DNA of 64,000 bases from Sandarakinorhabdus sp. (GTDB taxonomy: Bacteria > Pseudomonadota > Alphaproteobacteria > Sphingomonadales > Sphingomonadaceae): NCBI GenBank assembly GCA_020692215.1, contig JAIMKW010000004.1, positions 124,001-188,000 of the forward strand, written 5' to 3'. The notes under the pieces are model-generated. The model was not told where the DNA came from. It saw nothing but the letters and a program-made list of their open reading frames with translations, and did no database searches. Positions 1 through 8,945 of this stretch are shown here, piece after piece (the stretch's first letter is position 1; each line of letters begins with the position of its first letter). Both the position numbers and the translations under genes were made by a program.

Positions 1-2
1 GG

Positions 3-56
3 GCCGGCAACACGCTTCCGAAACTGGAGACGACGACTTTCAAGCGGATCGACTGA
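3..56 (+). CDS. Possible 3' end of an upstream gene (partial)
   Basis: From base 3 an open frame gives 17 residues ending LETTTFKRID and a TGA at 54-56. If coding, it is the C-terminal tail of a gene that begins before the window. Too little remains to name a family. The following ~140 bases up to the end of hemA hold no convincing gene. Confidence 0.35.
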   Translation, partial: AGNTLPKLETTTFKRID

Positions 57-197
57 CCGCGACGGTTATCGCCGGGGCATGGCGATCTGCCGCCGCCCCA
101 AACTGCCGGTTGCGGGCACGTCATGCCCCTGACGGCTGGAAAGCGGACCCCTCCCCGCCTGCCCCGGCGCACGCAGAGTCAGTAGGCCGTAACGCCC

Positions 198-1415
198 TCA
201 AGCCGCCGCGCGCATCTCCAGCCGACCCCAGATCTCTACCAGCGCTGAAACCAGCTCGGCCATCATCGCTTCGGAATGGGCAGGGCCCGGCGTAAAGCGC
301 AGGCGTTCGGTGCCGCGCGGGACGGTGGGGTAGTTGATGGGCTGCACATAGACACCATATTCGGCGAGCAGGATATCGCTGACCTTCTTGGCCTTCATCG
401 GGCAGCCGACCATCAGCGGCACGATGTGGCTTGCTGTCTGCATCACCGGAAGGCCGGCATCGGCCATCAGTCGTTTGAGGGTTGCGGCGGCGGCCTGCTG
501 GCCGTCGCGCTCTTCGCAGGATGCCTTCAGGTGCCGAACGCTGGCGAGCGCGCCGGCGACCAGCACGGGGGACAGCGAAGTCGTGAAGATGAAGCCCGGC
601 GCGTAGGATCGGATGCAGTCGACAATGTCGCGGTCTGCGGTGACATAGCCACCCATCACGCCGAACGCCTTGCCCAGCGTTCCCTCGATGATCGTCACCC
701 GGCTGGCAACTTCGTCGCGCTCGGATATCCCGCCGCCGCGCGCGCCGTACATGCCGACTGCGTGGACTTCATCCAGATAGGTCATCGCGCCATATTTTTC
801 GGCGAGGTCGCAAACCGCAGCGATGGGCGCGATATCGCCATCCATCGAATAGACGCTTTCGAACGCGATCAGCCTTGGGGCATCCGGGTCTGCTTCGGCC
901 AGCAGCGCTTCCAGGTGCTCGAGGTCATTGTGCCGCCACAGCTTCTTCTCGCAGCCGGAACTGCGAATGCCCGCGATCATCGATGCGTGGTTCAGCTCGT
1001 CGGAAAAGATGATGCAGCCCGGCAGCAGCTTGCCCAGCGTGGAGAGCGTTGCCTCGTTCGAGACATAGCCCGATGTGAACAACAGAGCGGCTTCCTTGCC
1101 GTGCAGGTCGGCAAGCTCGGCCTCCAGATCGATGTGGTAGTGCGTGTTGCCGCCGATGTTGCGGGTGCCGCCAGAGCCGGCGCCGACATCGTGCAGGGCT
1201 TCTTCCATGGCGGCGATCACCGTTGGATGCTGGCCCATGGCGAGATAATCGTTGGAGCACCACACGGTGATCGGCTTGGGGCCATTGTGCCCGGCGAAGC
1301 AGCGCGCGTTGGGGTAGGCGCCCTTGTTGCGCAGGATATCGATGAAGACGCGATAGCGCCCCTCTTCGTGCAGGCGTCCGATCGCCTGCTTGAAGACATG
1401 GCTGTAATCGACCAC
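198..1415 (-). CDS. hemA: 5-aminolevulinate synthase
   Basis: Pyridoxal-phosphate enzyme that condenses glycine and succinyl-CoA to 5-aminolevulinate, the first step of tetrapyrrole synthesis in alphaproteobacteria (Shemin route). The alpha-oxoamine synthase fold is clear: [13 protein letters not shown] near the N-terminus, [10 protein letters not shown], then [10 protein letters not shown] and the PLP-lysine motif [15 protein letters not shown] chose the GTG at 1415 because it gives the usual ~405 residues starting VVDYSHVF and has GGAAAGG about ten bases upstream. An in-frame ATG at 1457 would add 14 residues that look unlike the family. The gene is divergent from queC, with about 170 bp of shared upstream region. 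Confidence 0.95.
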   Translation of the reverse strand: MVDYSHVFKQAIGRLHEEGRYRVFIDILRNKGAYPNARCFAGHNGPKPITVWCSNDYLAMGQHPTVIAAMEEALHDVGAGSGGTRNIGGNTHYHIDLEAELADLHGKEAALLFTSGYVSNEATLSTLGKLLPGCIIFSDELNHASMIAGIRSSGCEKKLWRHNDLEHLEALLAEADPDAPRLIAFESVYSMDGDIAPIAAVCDLAEKYGAMTYLDEVHAVGMYGARGGGISERDEVASRVTIIEGTLGKAFGVMGGYVTADRDIVDCIRSYAPGFIFTTSLSPVLVAGALASVRHLKASCEERDGQQAAAATLKRLMADAGLPVMQTASHIVPLMVGCPMKAKKVSDILLAEYGVYVQPINYPTVPRGTERLRFTPGPAHSEAMMAELVSALVEIWGRLEMRAAA

Positions 1416-1583
1416 TGGCGCAAAACCTTTCCGTCTATCGGCACGCGCTTCCGACACCTGTGTCGCCGCGCGCTTCCGATATCAGCGGCCCCTAGGCTCT
1501 TGCAGGTCTTCGTGGCAAGCGTAGCAATGCCGCACATCCCAGTCTAGGAAGCCCGTCCCACAGGTTCAAGCCAGAGACCGCCA

Positions 1584-2312
1584 ATGCCCCAAGCCGAAGA
1601 TCCCCTGCCCCTTCTCGCCGGGAAACCCGTCGTCCTCCTGCTTTCGGGCGGGCTCGACAGCGCCACTTGCCTTGCCATGGCTACGGGTGCCGGCGCGCGG
1701 GTGCTGGCGCTCACCATCGATTACAATCAGCGCCACCGCCGCGAACTGGCCGCCGCTGCCGATCTCGCCACGCTCTACAAGGTGGAGCGCCACATCACCC
1801 TCCCGCTTGATCTGCGCGGCTTCGGCGGTTCGGCGCTGACGGCTGATATCGACGTGCCCAAGGCGGGCCCAGGTTCAGAGATCGAACCGGGCATCCCCAT
1901 CACCTATGTTCCCGCCCGCAACACCATCTTCCTGTCAGTCGCGCTGGGCTGGGCCGAAGCCATGGGTGGGGCAGACCTGCTCATCGGTGTCAACGCGCTC
2001 GATTATTCCGGCTATCCGGACTGTCGCCCGGAATTTGTGGAAGCCTTCGAGGCGATGGCGAATCTGGCAACCAAGGCCGGAGTTGAAGGGACCGCGCGCT
2101 ATCGTGTCCACACCCCGCTCCTCTATCTCTCCAAGGCCGGAATCGTTCGGGCTGCCGCCGCCGCCGGGCTCGACATGGGGCGCACATGGTCGTGCTATGA
2201 TCCCACGGCAGACGGCAAGCACTGCGGCCGCTGCGATTCGTGCCGGTTGCGCCAGAAGGGTTTTGCCGAGGCTGGCATGGCGGATCCTACAGTCTATGCG
2301 GCAGCAGCATGA
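1584..2312 (+). CDS. queC: 7-cyano-7-deazaguanine synthase QueC
   Basis: ATP-dependent enzyme converting 7-carboxy-7-deazaguanine to preQ0 in queuosine biosynthesis. The PP-loop signature SGGLDS lies near residue 20, and the C-terminal zinc site is visible as [14 protein letters not shown]. Length (242 residues) is normal for the family. Its stop overlaps the queE start in an ATGA arrangement, so the two are translationally coupled. queD and queF are not in the window. Confidence 0.96.
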   Translation: MPQAEDPLPLLAGKPVVLLLSGGLDSATCLAMATGAGARVLALTIDYNQRHRRELAAAADLATLYKVERHITLPLDLRGFGGSALTADIDVPKAGPGSEIEPGIPITYVPARNTIFLSVALGWAEAMGGADLLIGVNALDYSGYPDCRPEFVEAFEAMANLATKAGVEGTARYRVHTPLLYLSKAGIVRAAAAAGLDMGRTWSCYDPTADGKHCGRCDSCRLRQKGFAEAGMADPTVYAAAA

Positions 2313-2941
2313 GCTACGCCGTCAAGGAACTCTATGTCACGCTGCAAGGGGAGGGCGCACAGACGGGCATGCGCGCCGTGTTCCTGCGCTTTGCCGGCTG
2401 CAACCTTTGGACAGGGCGGGAACAGGATCGCGCCAAGGCCGTCTGCCAGTTCTGCGATACCGATTTCATCGGCACGGACGGGCCGGGCGGGGGCAAGTTT
2501 GAAAATGCGGGCGCACTGGCCAAGGCGGTGATGGCGGCCTGGGGCCCATATTCCGAAAACCGCCTTGTCGTCTGCACCGGCGGCGAGCCGCTTCTGCAAC
2601 TCGATGCACCGCTGGTCGACGCACTGCATGCCGCCGGATTCCGCATCGCTGTTGAAACCAATGGCACCGTTGCCGCACCGACTGGGATCGACTGGCTGTG
2701 CGTCAGCCCCAAGGCCGGCAGCACCACCCTTCAGCGCAGCGGAGACGAACTGAAGCTCGTCTACCCGCAACCCACGCTGATGCCCGAATCGGTTGAGGGG
2801 TGGGATTTCGCCAACTTCTTCGTGCAGCCCATGGACGGCCCCGCCCAACGCGAAAATATCGCCGCCGCAATCGAATTCTGCCTCGCCAACCCGAAATGGC
2901 GGCTGAGTTTGCAGACGCACAAGCTGACGGGGATTCCCTGA
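2309..2941 (+). CDS. queE: 7-carboxy-7-deazaguanine synthase QueE (radical SAM)
   Basis: Radical-SAM enzyme converting 6-carboxytetrahydropterin to 7-carboxy-7-deazaguanine, the step before QueC. Translation begins [16 protein letters not shown] at the ATG overlapping the queC stop. The iron-sulfur cysteines have the long-spaced pattern C-x14-C-x2-C (GCNLW...VCQFC) that marks this QueE subtype, in place of the usual C-x3-C-x2-[12 protein letters not shown] follows, as expected. The protein has 210 residues. A hairpin that could end both this gene and the convergent PEP-CTERM gene follows the stop. Confidence 0.95.
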   Translation: MSYAVKELYVTLQGEGAQTGMRAVFLRFAGCNLWTGREQDRAKAVCQFCDTDFIGTDGPGGGKFENAGALAKAVMAAWGPYSENRLVVCTGGEPLLQLDAPLVDALHAAGFRIAVETNGTVAAPTGIDWLCVSPKAGSTTLQRSGDELKLVYPQPTLMPESVEGWDFANFFVQPMDGPAQRENIAAAIEFCLANPKWRLSLQTHKLTGIP

Positions 2942-2949
2942 ACCGAACA

Positions 2950-2982
2950 GGGGCGCCGGTTGCCCGACGCCCCCTCTTGTTC
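2950..2982. terminator. Hairpin terminator between convergent genes
   Basis: GGGGCGCCGG (2950-2959) and CCGACGCCCC (2964-2973) form a ten-pair stem with one mismatch and a four-base loop, followed by CCTCTTGTT. It sits between the convergent ends of queE and the PEP-CTERM gene and could work in both directions. Confidence 0.55.
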
Positions 2983-2995
2983 AAGAGCGCTTCCG

Positions 2996-3709
2996 TCAGG
3001 CGCTGACAACTGTCCGACGCCGACGAGCAGCCGAGCCGACCAGGCCGAAGCCCAGGATCAGCATGGCCCATGTGGCGGGCTCGGGAATGCCGCCCGGGCC
3101 CGGAGTCGGCGGCACACCGTCCTTCGTGCCTGTGAGCAGGAGATAATTGCCTCCGAACCGAAGACCGTAAATCTTCGTGCCGTCATCGTAGGCGACTCCG
3201 CGGAACATGAACGCATTGAACCCGCCTGGGGTCACGATCGGCGCCAGCGTGGCGATATCGAACGAATCGATCACGCTACCGTCTGAAGCCAGTGTCCAGA
3301 TCGTGGCATTGTCGCCAACGCCGGGCGCATAGTTCATGAAGAAGCCCATCTGGTCGTAGCCGGTCGTGCCCAGAAGCTCGGCATAGCCGGTGCCGGAATC
3401 AACACCGATATACACCGCATCGCCGCCGAAGCCGCCATTCGAGCCCAGGCCATAGCCGCCCTGCCCGACAACCGACCCAAGGCCGCTGTTGCCTCCAGCC
3501 GGATACCCGCCCGAGCCGCCGGGTGCCGCCGTGAAGGTGAAGCCATCAACGTCGATGGGGCCAAAGGTGAAGTTATACGCTCCGGTGGCGAATGCCGAGA
3601 GGTTGAGCCCCCGGCCCGTATAGCCTGCTTCGGTGGTGAGAAGCGTGGCGGCCGCAGTGGCCGGCACGGCAAAGGTGACGGCCGCAGCCATCAAAGCGAG
3701 TTTCAGCAT
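2996..3709 (-). CDS. Secreted PEPxxWA-CTERM sorting-domain protein
   Basis: Exported protein of 237 residues. It begins MLKLALMAAAVTFAVPATAA, a signal peptide, and the ATG at 3709 has AGGGGAC just upstream. The middle is glycine-rich and unlike any enzyme I recognise. The C-terminus is a textbook sorting signal: PEPATWAMLILGF, a hydrophobic stretch, then an arginine cluster (RRRR). Proteins of this class are processed by an exosortase and sent to the envelope or exopolysaccharide matrix. The exosortase is not in this window. The specific role is unknown. The reading frame stays open upstream to 3793, but that part lacks signal-peptide character. Confidence 0.85.
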   Translation of the reverse strand: MLKLALMAAAVTFAVPATAAATLLTTEAGYTGRGLNLSAFATGAYNFTFGPIDVDGFTFTAAPGGSGGYPAGGNSGLGSVVGQGGYGLGSNGGFGGDAVYIGVDSGTGYAELLGTTGYDQMGFFMNYAPGVGDNATIWTLASDGSVIDSFDIATLAPIVTPGGFNAFMFRGVAYDDGTKIYGLRFGGNYLLLTGTKDGVPPTPGPGGIPEPATWAMLILGFGLVGSAARRRRTVVSA

Positions 3710-3899
3710 TTTTGTCCCCTGTTGCTGTAGAGATTGTCCACAAGCGTGCTGCCCAAACCCCGGGCAACAATGTGAATCATAGTCTTGAAACACCCGCCTG
3801 GCTTGGACAATTGCGACAAAAGGGGACGAAAGGGGGGCCTGTCCAGCACCAAAGGATCAGCGCGGAACACTGAATTCGGCCGGTTTCAGCATGCGCAGG

Positions 3900-4796
3900 T
3901 CAGGCCTCGATCAGCCGCCGCTCCTGCGAAATCTTCATCATTTCCTTCTGCAGCTTCTCGAACGCCCGCACCTCGATCTGCCGCACCCGCTCGCGGCTGA
4001 TGCCATATTCTTGGCTCAGGTCCTCCAGCGTCTGCGGCTCGTCGATCAGGCGGCGCTGGGTCAGGATGTGGCGTTCGCGGTCGTTCAGCGTTTTCAGCGC
4101 GTCGCCCAGCAGGGCATGGCGGATATCGGCTTCCTGCTTCTCGGCAACCGTCACGTCCTGCGTCGGGCCTTCGTCCGTCAGCCAGTCCTGCCACTCGCCC
4201 TCGCCGTCCTCGCGCAGCGGCGCATTCAGGCTGGTGTCTCCGCCTTTCGACATGCGCCGGTTCATCGAGATCACCTCGTCCTCGGTCACGCCAAGGTCGG
4301 TTGCGATCTTCTTCACGTCATCGGGGTGCAGGTCGCCATCCTCGATCGCCTGCAGCTTGCTCTTCATGCGCCGCAGGTTGAAGAACAGCTTCTTCTGCGC
4401 GGCCGTCGTGCCGATCTTCACCAGGCTCCAGCTGCGCAGGATATATTCCTGGATGCTCGCCTTGATCCACCACATCGCATAGGTCGCCAGCCGGAAGCCG
4501 CGGTCGGCCTCGAACTTCTTCACCCCCTGCATCAGGCCGATATTGCCCTCGGCGATCAGCTCGGCAACAGGCAGGCCATAGCCGCGATAGCCCATGGCGA
4601 TTTTCGCCACGAGCCGCAGGTGCGAGGTGACAAGCCGGGTCGCTGCCGCCGGGTCCTCATGCTCCTGCCAGCGCTTGGCCAGCATATATTCCTCTTCCGG
4701 CGCCAGCAGCGGAAACTTGCGGATTTCCGCCAGATAGCGATTCAGGCTGGCGTCCGGCCCAAGGGCGGGAATCGTCGCTGGCAGATTTGTGGACAT
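3900..4796 (-). CDS. rpoH: RNA polymerase heat-shock sigma factor RpoH
   Basis: Alternative sigma-32 family factor, 298 residues, directing heat-shock transcription. Region 2 is clear (VAKIAMGYRGYGLPVAELIAEGNIGL, then FATYAMWWIKASIQEYI-type sequence read here as RLATYAMWWIKASIQ). The RpoH box reads QKKLFFNLR, and region 4 ends with the helix-turn-helix ISRERVRQIEVRAFEKLQ. It follows rluD by 17 bases on the same strand, an rluD-rpoH order often seen in sphingomonads. Many alphaproteobacteria have two RpoH copies, and this window cannot show whether this one is RpoH1 or RpoH2. Confidence 0.96.
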   Translation of the reverse strand: MSTNLPATIPALGPDASLNRYLAEIRKFPLLAPEEEYMLAKRWQEHEDPAAATRLVTSHLRLVAKIAMGYRGYGLPVAELIAEGNIGLMQGVKKFEADRGFRLATYAMWWIKASIQEYILRSWSLVKIGTTAAQKKLFFNLRRMKSKLQAIEDGDLHPDDVKKIATDLGVTEDEVISMNRRMSKGGDTSLNAPLREDGEGEWQDWLTDEGPTQDVTVAEKQEADIRHALLGDALKTLNDRERHILTQRRLIDEPQTLEDLSQEYGISRERVRQIEVRAFEKLQKEMMKISQERRLIEA

Positions 4797-4813
4797 GACT
4801 TTCTCCTCGCCTG

Positions 4814-5794
4814 TTAAGACACTGTAACGCGAAGAGCCCTTAGCAGTTCCTGAATATCGGGGGGTGCGACACTTTCGAACGTCAGTTTCGCGCGGCTGAT
4901 CGGATGTTCCAGTTCAAGCGATGCAGCGTGCAGCGCCTGCCGGTGAAAGCCCAGTGTTCGGCACAGATCGGCCATCCGCCCCTGCCCATAGGCCGGGTCG
5001 CCGATCAGCGGATGCCCCAGATGCGCCATGTGCACCCGCACCTGGTGGGTCCGCCCTGTCTCCAGCCGGCATTCCACCAGCGCCGCGCCCCGCAGCGCCT
5101 CCAGCACCCGATAGTGCGTGATGGCGTGCTTGCCCTTGGGCGGGCGCACCACGGCGATCTTCTGCCGGTTTGCGTCTGACCGTGCGAGGTTCGTCTCGAT
5201 CCGCCCGGCCGGCGGTGTCGGCAGCCCGGCCACCACCGCCAGATAGCGCCGCCCGATGCTGTGCTTCGCGAATTGCGCTGCAAGCCCGGCGTGCGCCCGG
5301 TCGGTCTTGGCAACCACCAGCAGCCCCGATGTGTCCTTGTCGATCCGGTGAACGATGCCCGGCCGCGCCACCCCGCCGATGCCCGAAAGCCGCCCGGCGC
5401 AGTGGTGCAGCAGTGCATTCACCAGCGTGCCGTCCAGGTTGCCTGCGGCCGGGTGCACCACCAGCCCGGCCGGTTTGTCCACGATCAGCAGATGCTCGTC
5501 CTCGAACTGGATGGTCAGCGGAATATCTTCGGCAATCGCTTCCGAAGGCCGCGGTGCTGGAATGGCCACGACAATCTGTTCGCCGCCCTTCACCTTCAGC
5601 GCCGGGTCGCGCTTCACCACGCCAGCAAGCGTTACCGCGCCGGCCGATACCAGCCCCTTCAGCCGCTCGCGGGACAGGGTGGGAAGGGCAACTGCCAGCG
5701 CACGATCCAGACGCCAGCCGGCGGCATCCGCCGGCAGTGTCGCCTCGCGCAGGTCATCTGCGACTTGCGTCTCTGGACTATCGCCCCCATTCAT
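4814..5794 (-). CDS. rluD: RluA/RluD-family 23S rRNA pseudouridine synthase
   Basis: RNA-modifying enzyme with an N-terminal S4 RNA-binding domain (WRLDRALAVALPTLSRERLKG) and the RluA-family catalytic motif GIVHRIDKDTSGLLVVAKT, whose Asp in HRIDKDT is the nucleophile position. ETGRTHQVRVHM follows. Length (~326 residues) and the S4 domain fit RluD, which modifies helix 69 of 23S rRNA. I chose the ATG at 5794. In-frame ATGs at 5806 and 5827 exist but would overlap the divergent JAMM gene. Confidence 0.9.
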   Translation of the reverse strand: MNGGDSPETQVADDLREATLPADAAGWRLDRALAVALPTLSRERLKGLVSAGAVTLAGVVKRDPALKVKGGEQIVVAIPAPRPSEAIAEDIPLTIQFEDEHLLIVDKPAGLVVHPAAGNLDGTLVNALLHHCAGRLSGIGGVARPGIVHRIDKDTSGLLVVAKTDRAHAGLAAQFAKHSIGRRYLAVVAGLPTPPAGRIETNLARSDANRQKIAVVRPPKGKHAITHYRVLEALRGAALVECRLETGRTHQVRVHMAHLGHPLIGDPAYGQGRMADLCRTLGFHRQALHAASLELEHPISRAKLTFESVAPPDIQELLRALRVTVS

Positions 5795-5800
5795 CCTGCG

Positions 5801-6226
5801 ATGCATGTTGGATCGACACGCAGCCAATCAAGGGCCTGCATCCTTGCGCCGGGGGCTGCACATGGAATCCGTGCGGCCACCGTTGCCGCCGCGCCACAGG
5901 AAGCGTGCGGCCTGTTGTTTGGATATGAAGACCATATCGTGGAATCAACCGTCGCCCGCAACATCGCAGCGGAGCCATGGCACAGGTTCGAGATCGATCC
6001 CGCCCATCTGTTCGATGCCCATCGCCGGGCTCGTTGCGGCCCGCTTGCCCTTGTCGGCTGCTGGCATTCCCACCCCGATGGCAGCCCAACCCCCAGCCGC
6101 CACGATGCCTATGGCGTCACCGACACCAGCTGGCTCTGGCTGATCGCTGCCGGCGACACGATAGCAGCCTGGCAGCCGGCGGCAGAAGGCTTTGTTCCGA
6201 TTGCGTTGCAGGAACGCGGCCTGTAA
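5801..6226 (+). CDS. JAMM/MPN-family metalloprotease-like protein
   Basis: A 142-residue single-domain protein with the JAMM zinc motif: HSHPDGSPTPSRHD fits HxHP-x5-PS-x2-D, preceded by QEACGLLFGYE, which supplies the usual upstream glutamate region. The prokaryotic JAB family cleaves isopeptide or C-terminal bonds, often on small ubiquitin-like or sulfur-carrier proteins, but no such partner lies nearby. The start is uncertain: ATG 5801 lacks a good ribosome-binding site, and the 5' end abuts the divergent rluD start with essentially no promoter space. The stop is 12 bases before the cold-shock gene, so the two are probably cotranscribed. Confidence 0.8.
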   Translation: MHVGSTRSQSRACILAPGAAHGIRAATVAAAPQEACGLLFGYEDHIVESTVARNIAAEPWHRFEIDPAHLFDAHRRARCGPLALVGCWHSHPDGSPTPSRHDAYGVTDTSWLWLIAAGDTIAAWQPAAEGFVPIALQERGL

Positions 6227-6238
6227 CCCTCTCCGGCG

Positions 6239-6487
6239 ATGGCGCAGGGCGAAATTCTCTGGTTCGATGCAACAAGGGGCTTCGGCTTCATCCGCCCCGA
6301 CATGGGGCCCAAGGATGTGTTCATGCATGTTTCGGCACTTGCCGAAGCCGGCATCGCGCAGATTGCAGCGGGGTCCAAGGTGGAATTCGAGCTGGTGCAG
6401 ACCGGGGATGGCCGGCTGACAGCGCAGAGGGTTCTGCCGCTGCTGCCCGAACCGGCGCGCCGCCAACCCCGCGCTGTGCGGCGCTGA
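6239..6487 (+). CDS. Cold-shock domain protein
   Basis: Small single-stranded nucleic-acid-binding protein of 82 residues with one OB-fold cold-shock domain. RNP1 appears as RGFGFIRP and RNP2 as DVFMHVSAL. The domain fills roughly residues 3-66, and a basic tail (RRQPRAVRR) follows that classical CspA lacks. It lies directly after the JAMM gene. Confidence 0.9.
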   Translation: MAQGEILWFDATRGFGFIRPDMGPKDVFMHVSALAEAGIAQIAAGSKVEFELVQTGDGRLTAQRVLPLLPEPARRQPRAVRR

Positions 6488-6565
6488 ACGGGCTTCTCCG
6501 CAGGTCGCTGAACACAGGTCTTCGCGGCATGGCCTTTTCCGGGGGCTCTCGCTAAGGGCCAACGC

Positions 6566-7300
6566 ATGGCAATCTGGGCGTTGATCATGGGCAGCGCCGC
6601 CGGGCTCGCGCTCGGCGGCCCGCTTGGCGCGCTTGCGGGCGCTGCCATCGGCGCCGTCGTCGATCGCGCCATCATCGCCGTGCGCCCCGCTTCGCCGGAG
6701 CGGCGGCAGGTTGCCTTCACCATCGCCGCCATCGCGCTTGCGGCCAAGATGGCGCAGGCCGATGGCCACGCCTCCGAATCCGAATTCGATGCCTTCGAAC
6801 GGCTGTTCCACGTGCCCGAGCCGGAACAGGAGAATATGCGCCGCTTCTACCGCCTAGCCCGCAAATCGGTCGATGGCTACGAAGCCTATGCCCGCCAGGC
6901 TGCCACGCTGCTGGGTTCCGGATCCCCGGTGCTCGAAGATCTTCTCGAAGCGCTGATGATGATTGCAACTGTCGATGGCGTGCACCCGGCCGAAGTCGAT
7001 TTTCTGGAGCGTGTCGCAGAGCTGATGGGTTTCGATTCGCGCGCCTGGGCCATCATCCGCGCCCGTCACATCCCGCTTCAGGCCGATGATCCGCACGCAG
7101 TTCTCGGCATATCCCCCGGTGCCAGCGACGAAGCGATCCGCAGCGCCTATCGCCGCCTCGCCCGCAGCCACCATCCCGATCGCCATATCGCACAGGGCAC
7201 GCCGCCCGAATTCATCCGGGTCGCCGAAGCCCGCATGGCAACCATCAATGCCGCCTATGCGGCGCTCATGAAGCAGCACAGCAGGGCGCAGGGCGGATGA
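6566..7300 (+). CDS. djlA: DjlA-like co-chaperone (TerB and DnaJ domains)
   Basis: A 244-residue protein with a glycine/alanine-rich N-terminal membrane segment (residues ~5-35), a central TerB-like helical domain (AAKMAQADGHASESE near residue 60, then ATVDGVHPAEVDFL) and a C-terminal J-domain. The J-domain carries HPD in RRLARSHHPDRH. This order matches DjlA, a membrane-anchored DnaK co-chaperone. The stop overlaps the start of the EamA transporter by four bases (ATGA). Confidence 0.88.
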   Translation: MAIWALIMGSAAGLALGGPLGALAGAAIGAVVDRAIIAVRPASPERRQVAFTIAAIALAAKMAQADGHASESEFDAFERLFHVPEPEQENMRRFYRLARKSVDGYEAYARQAATLLGSGSPVLEDLLEALMMIATVDGVHPAEVDFLERVAELMGFDSRAWAIIRARHIPLQADDPHAVLGISPGASDEAIRSAYRRLARSHHPDRHIAQGTPPEFIRVAEARMATINAAYAALMKQHSRAQGG

Positions 7301-8169
7301 AGCCCATCCACATTGCCTTCATCCTCCTCATCGATGTGCTGTGGGCGTTCAACATCATCGCCATCAAGGAATCGGTGCTGGCGATGCCGCCGCTCCTCAC
7401 CGTGGCGCTGCGCTACGCAGTGGTACTGCTTGTCTGCGCCAGTTCGATCCGCATCATCGAGGGGCGCATGGCGCTGGTGCTCGTCACGGGTGTGGTGACG
7501 GGGGCGCTGCAGTTCGGGCTCGGGGCCTACAGCTATCATGTCGCGACCAATCTGTCGGCGCTCGCCATCGCGGGTCAGCTCGGGGTTCCGCTGTCGCTCA
7601 TCCTCGCCATCCTGATCGATGGCGAGCGCATCGCCTGGAAGCGCACGATAGGCATCCTGCTGGCAATCGCCGGCGTCATGCTGCTGGTGTTCGATCCGCG
7701 CATCGCCGACGAACGGCTCGCCATTTTCCTCACCTTTGGTGCCGCCACCTGCTGGGCGGCGGGAAATCTCATGTTCCGCCGCCTTACGGGTATCCCGGTG
7801 CTGACGCTTTATGGATGGCAGGCGGTGGTGTCGCTGCCGATCCTGCTGCTAACCAGCCACGTCATCGAGCCAGGCGGCATCGCGAGCCTGCCGCAGGTGC
7901 AGCTGTCGGCCTTTGCCTGGATCGTTTATTCTGCGATTGCCGCATCGCTGATCGGCCATGCCGGCATGGCGTGGCTGCTGCAGCGCTATCCAGTCACGCT
8001 GATCACCCCGTTCACACTGCCCACGCCCTTGCTTGCAGTGATGTTCGCAACCCTGTTCTACAACAGCCCTGTCACGCCACTGATGTGGGTGGGCGGCCTG
8101 TTGACCATTGCCGGCGTTGCGATCATCACCTTGCGAACGGCAAAGAAGTCGGTCGAGGCAAAGCCCTGA
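7297..8169 (+). CDS. EamA/DMT-family membrane transporter
   Basis: A 290-residue inner-membrane protein with about ten hydrophobic segments arranged as two EamA repeats. The first starts IHIAFILLIDVLWAFNI; the second begins near FLTFGAATCWAAGNLMFRR. The drug/metabolite transporter superfamily exports amino acids, purines and other small metabolites, and the substrate cannot be read from sequence. Translation is coupled to the DjlA gene. A lysine-containing polar tail ends the protein. Confidence 0.9.
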   Translation: MKPIHIAFILLIDVLWAFNIIAIKESVLAMPPLLTVALRYAVVLLVCASSIRIIEGRMALVLVTGVVTGALQFGLGAYSYHVATNLSALAIAGQLGVPLSLILAILIDGERIAWKRTIGILLAIAGVMLLVFDPRIADERLAIFLTFGAATCWAAGNLMFRRLTGIPVLTLYGWQAVVSLPILLLTSHVIEPGGIASLPQVQLSAFAWIVYSAIAASLIGHAGMAWLLQRYPVTLITPFTLPTPLLAVMFATLFYNSPVTPLMWVGGLLTIAGVAIITLRTAKKSVEAKP

Positions 8170-8196
8170 ACTGCACCCGAAGCGGAAGCGCCCACC

Positions 8197-8910
8197 ATGA
8201 GCCTGGCAGACGAAATCGAATGGCGCCCTTCGCCCAACTACAATGCCCGGCTGCTGCCCATACGCTTCCTGATCCTGCACTATACGGGAATGGAAGATGG
8301 AGAAGACGCCCTTCAGCGCATGACCGATCCGGCTTCGCAGGTTTCTGCCCATTATTTCATCCACGAGGATGGCCGCATGGTGCAGATGGTGGAAGAGATG
8401 GATCGCGCCTGGCACGCCGGCGCCAGCCGTTACCGCGGGATCACCGACCTGAATTCGGCCTCCATCGGGATCGAACTGCAGAACCCCGGCCATGAATGGG
8501 GCTATCGCCCCTTCCCCCGACCGCAGATGCAAAGCCTGGTGCGGCTGGCTGCCACCATCTGCGCCCGCCATCGCATCGACCGGGCCGATGTGATCGGCCA
8601 CGCCGATGTGGCGCCGGCCCGCAAGGAGGATCCCGGCGAACTGTTCGATTGGCCGTTGCTCAGCCGCTATCGCATCGCCCTTGCCCGGCCCGAAAAATTG
8701 CTGGCCGATCCCGGCTGGGGCGATGGTGCCTTCGGGCTCGCGCTGGAACGCTTCGGCTATGATATCGCCGATCTTGCAGCCGCCACACGCGCCTTCCAGC
8801 GCCGGTTCCGGCAAGCCAATGTCGATGGCATCGTCGATGGCGAAACGCGCGCCATCCTGTTTACGCTGCAGGTTCTGGAAGAGCAGCGAATCCAGTCAGG
8901 CGCGCGCTAG
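8197..8910 (+). CDS. AmpD/AmiD-like N-acetylmuramoyl-L-alanine amidase
   Basis: Zinc amidase cleaving the amide bond between MurNAc and the stem peptide. The amidase_2 fold shows LILHYTGM (first zinc His), SAHYFIHEDGRM, AWHAGASRYRG, SIGIELQNPG, and the later His/Asp of VIGHADVAPARKEDPG. Residues ~170-225 resemble a peptidoglycan-binding module (FGYDIADLAAATRAFQRRF). No signal peptide is visible, so a cytoplasmic peptidoglycan-recycling role like AmpD is more likely than AmiD. The protein has 237 residues. Confidence 0.88.
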   Translation: MSLADEIEWRPSPNYNARLLPIRFLILHYTGMEDGEDALQRMTDPASQVSAHYFIHEDGRMVQMVEEMDRAWHAGASRYRGITDLNSASIGIELQNPGHEWGYRPFPRPQMQSLVRLAATICARHRIDRADVIGHADVAPARKEDPGELFDWPLLSRYRIALARPEKLLADPGWGDGAFGLALERFGYDIADLAAATRAFQRRFRQANVDGIVDGETRAILFTLQVLEEQRIQSGAR

Positions 8911-8945
8911 CTGTCGCACTAAAAAAGGAATGTGCGCGCCGGGGC

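Noticed and set aside
276..1547. Long plus-strand frame opposite hemA
   Set aside because: Cys/His/Arg-rich composition without any family motif; hemA is certain on the other strand.
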